NCBI GenBank assembly: GCA_963556195.1
Contig: OY744553.1
Coordinates: forward strand, 14,222,939-14,286,938
Direction of reading: 5' to 3'
DNA: 64,000 nt
Source of the DNA: Sepiola atlantica
Lineage: Eukaryota; Mollusca; Cephalopoda; Sepiida; Sepiolidae
Shown: piece by piece, positions 55,251-64,000 of the stretch
Layout: each line of letters opens with the position of its first letter
Numbering within the stretch: the stretch's first letter is position 1
Notes under the pieces: generated by a model
Told to the model about the DNA's origin: nothing
The model's database searches: none
What the model saw: only the letters and a program-made list of their open reading frames with translations
Translations under genes and position numbers: made by a program

Positions 55251-55342
55251 AAAGCTCTATTTTGATATTGAGCACTCTTTATAAACCCGGTTGAAATTCT
55301 TTGGATTACCACCCTGTGGATGTTTTTACCTGGATTATTACC

Positions 55343-55410
<68 letters not shown>

Positions 55411-55635
55411 GTTTATTTTTTGACAATCTCCTGAAATATCAAATGATTTTCAATCATCCGGACACGTTTATTATGTTAAATTGAGAAGAATATATTTATA
55501 ATTGTAATATCTTAACTTCGATTGTTTACTTTGGTTCTTTCCGGCTCTCTGCATTGCCTTCTTAATACTTATTGTAATTCCCAGCAATGCTTCAAGCAAA
55601 CTTCTATTCTCTCATATATATAAGATATATATATA
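55251..55635. other. (TA)n at 55345-55407; otherwise no gene
   Basis: Long TA microsatellite with flanking AT-rich sequence; a shorter TA tract ends at 55635. Confidence 0.6.
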
Positions 55636-55780
55636 GAACTGGCCTATCGGTTAGCGATGTTGGATTGGGTTGAAAAATACTTGTAATCCAGAGTTTCGAA
55701 TCGTGTGACCGGTGGTGAATAGTCGTACTTCTATGCTGATGAGTCTTGATTGAAAAGAGACGAAACGTATACGTCCATAG
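55636..55780 (+). mobile_element. Small retroelement: tRNA-like head + hammerhead ribozyme (unit 1)
   Basis: GGCCTATCGGTTAGCG (55641-55656) resembles a pol III A box and GTTTCGAATCG (55693-55703) a B box. 28 bases later a complete hammerhead follows. The unit lies between TA tracts. Layout (pol III head, ribozyme, no protein) recalls SINE-like hammerhead elements such as schistosome SmAlpha and animal retrozymes. Assignment is by structure. Confidence 0.7.
55731..55780 (+). ncRNA. Hammerhead ribozyme, type I
   Basis: Stem I CTATG (55731-55735) with CATAG (55776-55780). Core CTGATGA (55736-55742). Stem II GTCT..AGAC. Core GAAA (55762-55765). Stem III CGTATACG as a 3-bp hairpin with a 2-nt loop. 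Then TC, with predicted cleavage after C55775. Every invariant core base is present. The very short stem III is typical of hammerheads in Penelope-like and other retroelements, which often act as dimers. Confidence 0.88.
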
Positions 55781-55803
55781 ATAAATAAATAAACAATAAC
55801 AAA

Positions 55804-55854
<51 letters not shown>

Positions 55855-55858
55855 TTAT

Positions 55859-55901
55859 CTACGGACGATGTCGTTTCAGACTTCAGCCTTCATCAGTGCA
55901 G
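55859..55901 (-). ncRNA. Hammerhead ribozyme, type I (second copy)
   Basis: On the - strand: CTGCA, CTGATGA, stem II AGGC-TGAA-GTCT, GAAA, stem III CGA-CA-TCG, TC, CGTAG. All core bases are present. Stem I has a G-T pair and one mismatch next to the core, so activity may be lower than in the first copy. Confidence 0.75.
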
Positions 55902-56005
55902 AAAGTGGTGGTTTCAGGCAGTCAGACAGGTCCGACAGCAGTTCGTAGATTCAGAAAAGAATCACGATCCTACGCTCCAATCCATTAGGCCAAAAGAAAT
56001 CACCA
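55859..56005 (-). mobile_element. tRNA-like head + hammerhead (unit 2, inverted)
   Basis: On the - strand TTTTGGCCTAATGGATTGG (A-box-like) near 55995-55977, a degenerate B-box zone, then a hammerhead at 55901-55859 and the same downstream text (GTAGATAAATAAA) as unit 1. The two units face each other across a TA-rich spacer. Confidence 0.62.
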
Positions 56006-56025
56006 GACATTACTGAAATTAAGAT

Positions 56026-56030
<5 letters not shown>

Positions 56031-56068
<38 letters not shown>

Positions 56069-56276
56069 AGCAATCCAACAAAAGATATAAGCGTCAACTA
56101 ATATCTTATAATTAGTGAAACATCCGGATAAAAAACTGAAGCTCAATATACTGGATAGAGCATTAATATTATAATATAAAATGAAAACTCATGAGCTAAG
56201 GACTTAAGGATACTTTGCTTGAACTTTGAATTCTAATAAAATTTGATTGACACCTTATTTTATTACTTCATTTTAT

Positions 56277-56320
<44 letters not shown>
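56031..56320. mobile_element. TA-bounded element, arm-deleted copy of 42739-43084
   Basis: After (TA)n, GAAGCAATCCAAC.. to GCATTAATATTATAATA is nearly identical to the 42.8-kb copy. Then the left palindrome arm is reduced to ATGAAAA before CTCATGAGCTAAGG and the full right arm; (TA)n closes it at 56283-56320. Confidence 0.9.
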
Positions 56321-56324
<4 letters not shown>

Positions 56325-56925
56325 CAAACTATCTAGACCCGGAGGTCCTAATATACTATTCCATGCACAGTGGATGACGTTATTCATTAGAATAGGTGGG
56401 GATAACACATGCGCCATGAATGAGATCACAAAATGATGACGTCATCCATCTATCCAGAAAGGAGGGGTGAGATAGTTTATGAAATTTTATCTAGAAATAA
56501 GTTAAAATACAAAAAAACTTATCCAGGTAGGTACAAGAGTAACTTATCTTGCCTTTGGTAACATTTATTTGTGTCATATTTGTTTTTTTGATAATATAGC
56601 TAAAATTTAATTCACTAAAGTTTTCAACTTTGATTTGTTTTGTGAAAGATAACTTAAAACGCTATATTAATACCACCATATTGAAGAGTTCACTCTTGTT
56701 CTTTAAGATGGAACTGTTTTTATACGCATAGAGATACACAATATTGTGTGCGTGAAATTCGAAAACACCAAGATTCAACTTCCTGACCAAAAATGCACCA
56801 AACATTGATGTTATTGGGATTTTTTTTACTGTTCGTTTTGCAAAACTCAGTCATTTTTCTGCAACACCAAACACAAAAACAACAATTTTCTCATACAAAA
56901 CAACCAAACAAAAACCAAACCAAAC
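56321..56925. other. No gene seen; dispersed segment shared with 17.9 kb
   Basis: 56503-56590 matches 17855-17945. Around it nothing is recognised. Confidence 0.5.
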
Positions 56926-57030
56926 CAAAACAAAACAAAACAAAACAAAACAAAACAAAACAAAACAAAACAAAACCAAAACAAAACAAAACAAAACAAA
57001 ACAAAACAAAACAAAAAACAAAACAAAACA
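56926..57030. repeat. (AAAAC)n minisatellite
   Basis: AAAAC pentamers with occasional CC. A + strand frame of KQNKTKQ repeats is a by-product. Confidence 0.95.
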
Positions 57031-57054
57031 TGAATAAATACTTAAACATATAAT

Positions 57055-57145
57055 GAGCTTGAAGAAGCATTAAAACTTTTACCAAAATGACCAGATTCGG
57101 CATTAAATAACCCGAAAAAGGTTGATATGCAACAAAACAACCAAA
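57055..57145. repeat. Isolated diverged monomer of the 127-bp satellite
   Basis: GACCAGATTCGGCATTAAAT then GGTTGATATGC, the same text as in the 21.8-24.0-kb array. Confidence 0.85.
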
Positions 57146-57167
57146 CAAACAATCAAACCAAACACAA

Positions 57168-57545
57168 AAAATGATATTAAAATATAAATATTAAAAAAAA
57201 AATGATATTAAAATATAAATATTTAAAAAAAATGATATTAAAATATAAATATTTAAAAAAAATGATATTAAAATATAAATATTTAAAAAAATGATATTAA
57301 AATATAAATATTTTAAAAAAATGATATTAAAATATAAATATTAAAAAAAAATGATATTAAAATATAAATATTAAAAAAAAATGATATTAAAATATAAATC
57401 TTAAAAAAAATGATATCAAAATATAAATATTTAAAAAAAATGATATTAAAATATAAATATTTAAAAAAAATGATATTAAAATATAAATATTTTAAAAAAA
57501 TGATATTAAAATATAAATATTTAAAAAAAATGATCTTCAAATAAA
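57168..57545. repeat. ~29-bp tandem repeat, ~13 copies
   Basis: AAAAATGATATTAAAATATA units with 28-30-base spacing set by A-run length. The - strand 110-residue open frame (YFNIIFFK repeats) is a by-product. Confidence 0.93.
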
Positions 57546-57589
57546 CATTAAAAAAAAAATTATATAAAAATACATAAACATTAAAAACC

Positions 57590-57650
57590 AATGTGTCGGC
57601 ATTAAATGACCCATAAGAGGTTGATATGTCGTAAAACAAACCCAAGATTA
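57590..57650. repeat. Second isolated satellite-like monomer
   Basis: GTCGGCATTAAATGACCC..GAGGTTGATATGTCGTAAAAC, about 450 bases after the first. The two bracket the 29-bp array, as if the satellite core were the terminus of a larger element. Confidence 0.75.
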
Positions 57651-57930
57651 AAAAATAAAATCGCCCGTCACTGAAAATAGTAACTTAACTTGAAATAACC
57701 TGAAGAAGAAAAACTATTTCTGACACAATAGAAAGATTCGTACATTTTTAGCGAGGAAAGATTAAATTTTGTTTACATCTAAATTTTATCGAAATAACCC
57801 CCAAAATAAATAAGTTACCAAAAGTTGAAATTGAAGAGAATTTTGCTATCTTTACCCATTTTCGCCAACTAAACTGGCTGGTTTGTGATAACTAATTTTA
57901 ATATAACATTTTTTTTTTTTTTGGTCTTAG

Positions 57931-59640
57931 GAAACTGTATCCTGTTTTACTGATTGTGAAGGAGGCGGTCCGCTGAAAAATTTACTGCTGCAGAATGTTC
58001 CAGCTTTTATAAATAAGAGTCGGCTTGATAATCGCACTAAATTACACTTTGAAGAATCGCAACTTCCAACTAATTCCAAAGAAAAAAACATGACAATGAG
58101 TTTCAGCGAATTTGACAGCTACAACCTTTGCATCTCGGACTCGCCCGTGCAGGCCCAGGCTAAAACAACGGAAGCGTCAACACCAAAGGAAGCGTCAACA
58201 CCAAAGGAATCTGACAACATGGGCAAAGTGCTATCGCCAGAGATCTTTTTACAGAATAAAAAGCCTTTTACACAGGTAAATAGCTTTGAACCACTCACCC
58301 AGAAGAACAGTATTTTACCCAAACCTCAAAAAGCAGGCATTACAACGAGTACCCCATTAGTGGCTTTCGTAGCACTTTCTCGGTTGCCAAACAACATTAA
58401 AACTTATCGAAATCCCGATGATTGTTCCCTTTTCGAACAGAGCCGTGCTGACTCCTCTCAAGACTCTCGGTCAAGCTTCAGCGATCGAGATGAGTCTATC
58501 CGATTTAGCAATCAAACCAAAATGGCCTCCTCCACGCAGAAAATGAAGGACAGTACAACTAAAAGTGACAACATGGACTTATCCGTGCACAGTTTTGATG
58601 ATTCTGCTCTCCGGTTAAACCCGGATCTGGAGACTGAGAAACACGAAAATATTTTTGACGACACCATCAATTTATCTTGGTGCAGCTTTGATGACTCTGC
58701 TCTCCGGTTGAACCGTAATCTGAAAAATGGGGATTCTTTGGATTCAAGTCAGCGTTTTGAGCAGATTGTATCTTTGGAATCCAAAGGGATGCAATCTAGC
58801 TCTGGAAAAAAGCCAGTATCTCGTAAGACTGATAAGGATTGGGATGACGATAAAGATGTTACTGAAAATAAAAGTAACCGATCTCACATGGAATTTTCTT
58901 TCTGTGCTAATTGCTCTCTTGGCCATCCGTGCGGAGACAATTGCGTATACGTGGATGTCAAGCTTAATCCGTATGTCTGTTTGCAGAAGCTGGAAAACTT
59001 TTTCGGAAACTTGGTGAAGGACGAAGGATCCGGGGATCTGGAGCTGAGTTCAGTGAATTTTGATGCATCTCGAGATCTCATGGAGTCGTATTCGCAAGCT
59101 TTGTCGTTGAATCGCAGTATGGAAGAGCAGCTTCATCATGATGATGATGATGTAGATGACGAGGTCGGAACGATTTCTGACATCAGAGGAGATTTAAAGT
59201 TGGAAAAGATCAACAGAAGGATGAGTTCCATGTTTTTGAGCGACGTTGAGGAGGAAGACGAGAAACTGGAAGAAGATCCGGTTAGTTGTAACGCTAGTGA
59301 TGACGAAACAGACGACGATCTGGCTAGCTCCAGCTCTGAGGGTAACGCTCTTCTGTCTCTACGTGGAAGCAACTCCTCTCTTACCCAAAATTGCACCAGT
59401 CCCATTCACACCATTGAGGAAGTGGAGCTTAGAGATGAAAGCAGTATGCATTTGCGGAGCTATCATCGCAGTCCATACATGACGCGTTGTTCCAAGTTGC
59501 AGATATCCGTTGAGGACAGCAAGGTAGAGGCCTTACCTTGTACCCCGGATAACAAAAATAAGACAGGTGATAATAATGTTGAGCACTCTTCGCGGGTATC
59601 ACCTGCGATTAATGGTTCGACCCCAAGGAAAAGCTTAATT
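57931..59640 (+). CDS. Host gene exon 3 (large, acidic, low-complexity)
   Basis: Acceptor TTGGTCTTAG at 57930, donor GTAAGT at 59641; 1710 bases, 570 codons, phase 0 at both ends, no stop. It continues exon 2 in frame (ETVSCFTDCEGGG). Visible parts: a short STPKEA repeat; a 31-residue near-tandem duplication (SFDDSALRLN twice, nt ~58590 and 58683); a Cys-rich patch CANCSLGHPCGDNC (about protein residue 416); acidic stretches (DDDDVDDEVG, EEEDEKLEEDP); many Ser/Thr-Pro sites; and the end STPRKSLI. Probably mostly disordered and nuclear. No catalytic domain here; if haspin-like, the kinase is downstream of the window. A methionine in this exon (58090) is not a needed start, because splicing explains the frame upstream of it. 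Confidence 0.85.
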
Positions 59641-60396
59641 GTAAGTATGCATTTATTTTATCTTTTTATTTAATTACGAGCAGGGTTACCCGGCGTTGCC
59701 CGGGGCCATAAAAAAACAAAATGGAAGAGGTTAAAAAGTGTGTGTAACATTTTTATATTAAAACTTCTATCTCTCTACCGCTCTCAATCTGTCTTTCTCT
59801 CTTTCCCTTTTCCCTCAGTTTCCACATTACCCCCCCCCCCACCCCTCTTTCACCTCCTCCCAACTCATTCCTCTGAATGTATTGAAAATAGTAATAATGT
59901 AAGTCATTCACCGCTCTTTTATATAATAGATAACATTAGAAATGGCTGAAAAACCGACCTGACGAAACCTAGCTCAGTTGACACCCAAAGAATGAAAAAA
60001 AATTTTTTAAATTTTTGATATTATTTAACCAGGGCAACGCTGATCAAGAATATACCAACTTTGTGGGTGTTTGTTGTGTAGCTTTTACTTTTAGCTGAAC
60101 CCACACACACACTTTATATATTATAATAACACAAAATATATGTTAAAATATTCTTCAGTTTTAGTATTTAGTTATGATTGAAAAAAATCAGTTTTGATTG
60201 TTCTAATTAGTTTCTGCACATGACGTCTGTCACTGTCAGTCGAACTGTGAATGTTTTAAGAAAGCTGTTGGCTTAGGAATGAATTTAGGTTGGCTTCGGT
60301 AGTTCCTGAATCAATAAATTAAGATAAGTGGAAAATAAAATATATTTTAAAATTAATTTTTCTGTATTTTTCTTCTTTTTCTTTATTTCATCCAAA
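59641..60396. repeat. Intron 3: short interspersed repeats
   Basis: 59672-59945 begins ACGAGCAGGGTTACCCGGCG and ends TTTATATAATAGATAAC, a repeat type common in invertebrates. A second unit (TATACCAACTTTGTGGGTG) at 60050-60140 recurs at 60524-60625, interrupted between by the LINE piece. No gene. Confidence 0.6.
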
Positions 60397-60523
60397 ACAA
60401 GTCCTATTGCCACCGAGACGTAAGGGGTTACTGTAGTTATGGGTCAGGTGTAGAGGAGTCATCCTAAGTAGGGAGTTGTGCAGCAAGATGTTTGTTCACA
60501 TTACATTTAAATTTCTGCATGTC
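60397..60523 (-). pseudogene. LINE family A, short 3' fragment
   Basis: Complement matches the family-A end: AAATTTAAATGTAATGTGAA, GTTGTGCAGCAAGATG, and CCCTTACGTCT near the tail. Confidence 0.75.
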
Positions 60524-60580
60524 TATACCAACTTTGTGGGTGTTTTGTAGTTTTTGACTTTTAGCTGGGCATACGCACAT

Positions 60581-60612
<32 letters not shown>

Positions 60613-61269
60613 GTACCCTTTATATAATAGAAGATGAGGGTGGTTAAAAAAAATTTACACACTTTTAGAAGTTAATATTGCAAAACACTTTGCACAGTAT
60701 TGTCACATATTACAACAAATATTTACAGGAATGTGAGTTCTTCGCTTTTTAATAGAATTCCGCTTTTTTTTATTCCAGAAAAGGTGAATTTCTACTTGAA
60801 TCGATAGAGCTTCTTATGAATGTGAAGTTCTCCACTTTCTGGTCAAAATCCACTTTTGGTGCTTCTTGAAAGACATACACACGTGAAATATGGAAGTTCA
60901 AAATAAATCAGCAGGAAAATTCTCTGGTATACTTATGTATCAGGCAAAACTATTTGTGTACACCAAAAATTATGGAAAATTACCAAGTAAAATTTTTATA
61001 AAAAATATAAATTCTTTTACTATTCGTAGTCAGTGAACTCCGAAGGACAAGACCTCATGGCGTCTTTATATTAGAAGAAGGGAGATAATTTTCTACGATG
61101 CGTTGGCTTACAGACACATTATTGAAATATGAGTAAAAAAAATTAATTTTATTTATTACTAAAGTTTCCCTAATTTTTCATATAGATATTTATTTTTGCC
61201 TAATACGTAAGTATATCAAAGAGTTTTCCTCTTAATTTATTTTGAACTGTCCCATTTCACTTTCACACC
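60524..61269. other. (CA)n at 60587-60611, R6 copy at 60729-60865; no gene
   Basis: R6 text GTGAGTTCTTCGCTTTTTAA and GTGAAGTTCTCCACTTTCTG. The remainder is unassigned. Confidence 0.6.
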
Positions 61270-63300
61270 CCATGGATAATCTTTTTCTCTCCCTGCTGAT
61301 CAATGCGCAAATGAGGTAATGTGCAGCTGCTATTGCTCAGAGGCAGCAAGCATTCCGACATAGGTCTACTACGAATGGACAGAAATTTATAGCATCAAGA
61401 AAAAATTGTAAGACTGTGATAAGTGAAGCAAAGAGAAGGTTTACAGAAGTGACCAGAAACCGCATTCAGTCTCAGAAACTAGGTACTCGTAATTTCTGGA
61501 AAATCTTCAATAGTGTGGTGAACAATGAGCAATCAACAATTCCCCCACTATCCAACCACAATGATGTCGTTTGCACAGCAACTGACAAGGCTGAACTACT
61601 TGCTTAGCGTTTTGCCTTAAACTCCATTTTATACTCCGCAAAGCACTCCCTCCCAAATTTTCCATTGCGGACTGAAGCCGCACTTGATGACCTGGTCATC
61701 ACCCTATCTCATGTCAGACACATCATAAAAAACCTTGACACCTGCAAAGCATATGGACCTTATCGTATACCAGTAATAAAGAACTGCTCGGCTGAACTGG
61801 CCTCTGTCCTCTCAAAACTCTACAACAAATGCCTTGCCAAATCTTGCTTCCATGGTAACTGGAAAATTGCCTCTGTTGTACCAGTCTTCAAGAATTCTGG
61901 AGATAGAACTGACCCTTAGAATTATCGCCTCATCAGTCTACTCTTAGCCAAAATCTTTGAATCCTTAATCAATCTAGCAATAGTCTGTCACTTAGTGCTA
62001 AACTTCTTTTTGACCATCAGTATTGATTTAGGCAAGCACAGGCTACTGCAGATATCCTAACGGTCATCTCTGAACGCATATACCATACACTAGACAAGGC
62101 AGGTGAAGCTAGGGCGATAGCGTTTGATATATCCAAAGCCTTTGACAAGGTCTGGCATAAAAGTCTTCTCATAAAAATACACTCATATGGTATTACTGGA
62201 CAAATATTTAATATAATTAGATCCTTCCTAACCAAAAAATAAAAATAAAGGTTGTACTCGATGGTTGTTTATCCAAACAACATAATATTAATGCTGGTGT
62301 ACCCCAGGGATCAATCCTTGGACCTTTATTGTTCCTGATTTTCATAAATGACCTCCCTGATGTCATTGTATCTGAGATGGGTATATTTGCTGATGACATC
62401 ACACTCTACTCTCATCATGTGGGCAAAACGGATGTGCACATATCCAAGACAATGGCTGAATACTTAGAATGTGACCTCCAGTCTGTAATAGAATTTGGGT
62501 CATAAATGAATGGTAACATTTAATGCTGCTAAGACAAATCTCTTTTCTTTCAACAACTACAAGCTCTTGAACCACCGATTGCCATGGCAAATAACACCCT
62601 ACCTGAGAGTGTAATCTTAAAACTCCTCGGTCTAACATTCACAGGTAGCATGAATTGGAACAAATACATAGAAGACATTGCCAAGGCTGCTGCAAAGAAA
62701 GTGGGCTTCCTCTATCATGCTAGAAAACTTCTCAACCTGACAGTATACTATATCTCTACAAAGCCACTATATGGAGTATTGTTGCCACATCTGAGATGGT
62801 GCACCATCCACTAGTCTCTCCATCTTAGACAAGGTCCTAAAAAGAGTCGCTAATCTAATAGGTCCCTCACTATCTACCAAGCTCCTGCCCCTGCCCCATC
62901 GCCGCAATGTTGCATCCTTGTGCTTGTTTTACAAGTACTTCAATGCAATGTGCTCCGATGAACTTGCTGCTCTGGTGCCCCCTCGATGTAAATACACTCG
63001 ACCAATCCAATAATCAGCTAAATCCCATCCATCCACCCTAGAGGTTCCCAGATGACAGAGAGCCTCCTACTCCAATAGCTTCTTTCCTCGTGCTGCCGAC
63101 CTCTGGAACTTCCTCCCTGCTTCCTGTTTCCGCGACTGTACCGACATGCAGAAATTAAAAACTAATGTGAACAAACACCTCGCTGCACAGCTCTCGATTT
63201 AGGATGATCCCCAAAACTGTTACCCTAATTCTAAGTAGTCCCTTACATCTACAGTGGCGACTTGCCTTGTTTGGGGTGAACTATGTTAAAAAAAAAATTT
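61270..63300 (+). pseudogene. LINE family A, largest copy (RT and 3' end; Jockey/CR1-like)
   Basis: In order: linker (ADQCANEV), KRRFTEVTRNRIQSQKLGTR, FWKIFNSVVNN; RT with LDTCKAYGPYRIPVIKNCSA, KIASVVPVFKNSGDR; motif A AIAFDISKAFDKVWH; GVPQGSILGPLLFLIFINDL; motif C GIFADDITLY with both aspartates; then LLGLTFTGSMNWNKYI-like text and the C-terminal FYKYFN.., SNSFFPRAADLWN region. The 3' end GTTTGGGGTGAACTATG carries an A tail. Several stops and frameshifts; the endonuclease is missing and the linker has a deletion relative to 9955-10345. Five other pieces in the window belong to this family. Confidence 0.9.
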
Positions 63301-64000
63301 ATTTCTAATAAAAATAAAATAATAAAATAATAAAATAATAATAATAAAAAGAAGCACCCTACTTTTTACTTTTAAATGAGTAAAAGCTGATTTCTGCCAA
63401 ATTGCTAGAGCCTTACCTCCTTATTTTTCCATTGCTATTTAGTTGGATTTTCTTTCTCTTTCTCTCTGCATCTTGTCTTGCCTTACCTTCCTTTTCCTTA
63501 TGACAGTTTCTCTGAAAATGTTAATTTTTCCGTGACGGTTAAGATTACAAACAATTCAATATGAAGTAGGGGAGTTAGATAACTTTTTTTCATTAAAGTT
63601 TGTTTTGTTTTGTTTCTTATGTCATATCAACCCATTTAGATTATTTGATACCGGTTTCATTAAAGAATGACTTCCTGTCTCCTTCCTCCACATGTGCACT
63701 CAGTGTTTTCCTCTTAAGCTGATTTTAGTTGTTTTTTGTGCTGCACTCTCTAGACACACATGCACACATAGAAGCAACATAAAATATATTTGTACCATTA
63801 ACATAGCGGAAGAAAAAACGAAAAAAATAGACTAGTCTGAATCAAGTAACAATATGCCAGATAGATTACTATTTGGGTCTGACTTTAAAAAAATGCCACA
63901 AGATAGCTGTATATGTTAGATAACTTTATGTATATACTAGCAAAACCTACCTGCCCTCCAGGCAGCAATTAATTGGAAGAAAGGCGTATAGTTAAATGTT
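63301..64000. repeat. (ATAATAAA) tract, R6 copy, end of window
   Basis: AT-rich simple repeat after the LINE tail, R6 at 63345-63745 (CTAGAGCCTTACCTCCTTAT, TTAGTTGGATTTTCTTTCTC). Near 63930 TATACTAGCAAAACCTACC.. starts another repeat of the R5 type that runs off the end. Confidence 0.65.

Noticed and set aside
56891..57148. FCFVLFCF frame, membrane-like
   Set aside because: Product of the (AAAAC)n repeat.
58090..59673. Start of the host protein at the methionine at 58090
   Set aside because: The frame is open back to a good acceptor at 57930 and joins exon 2 in phase, so the methionine is internal; the last codons after 59640 are intron.

Overview
This is a window of animal nuclear DNA. It is AT-rich, has introns of 9-11 kb, and is dominated by transposable elements, palindromes and simple repeats. 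No bacterial-type operons, rRNA genes or intact tRNA genes were seen. The repeat mix (Penelope-like elements with GIY-YIG endonuclease, hammerhead ribozymes, RTE-like and Jockey/CR1-like LINEs, Ty3/Gypsy elements with short LTRs) points to an invertebrate. A mollusc such as a cephalopod is plausible but not proven.

One host gene can be supported, on the + strand. Three exons (37999-38162, 47086-47197, 57931-59640) join with matching splice phases and encode the first 662 residues of a protein that continues past the last donor site. Its N-terminus carries a KTYGR motif like the Pds5-binding motif of haspin and Wapl. A haspin-like identity is a weak guess; the exon structure is much firmer.

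Layout. 0-10 kb: a 5'-truncated Penelope element, LINE ends, and SINEs whose head resembles U2 snRNA. 11.5-15 kb: a decayed Gypsy element on the - strand with a candidate 5' LTR. 16-21.3 kb: nested inverted-repeat DNA elements, including one with a perfect 8-bp target duplication. 21.8-24 kb: a 127-bp satellite with a 7-monomer higher-order period. 24.8-25.8 kb: a 70-bp minisatellite. 26.8-30.1 kb: a second decayed Gypsy. 31.9-33.4 kb: an internally deleted LINE. 33.4-37.6 kb: an apparently intact, very young Gypsy element (LTRs with one mismatch, TTTTG target duplications, a -1 frameshift signal between gag and pol), 0.4 kb upstream of host exon 1. 38-58 kb: two large introns holding SINEs, LINE ends, foldback elements, a 188-bp perfect palindrome, a solo LTR inside a LINE, Gypsy and Penelope fragments, and an inverted pair of tRNA-like/hammerhead units. 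59.6-64 kb: repeats and a LINE with FADD reverse transcriptase motif.

The most interesting items are the tRNA-head/hammerhead pair at 55.6-56.0 kb, the U2-like SINE family, the intact Gypsy with its frameshift site next to the host gene, and several insertions whose empty sites can be read from repeat copies inside the same window.
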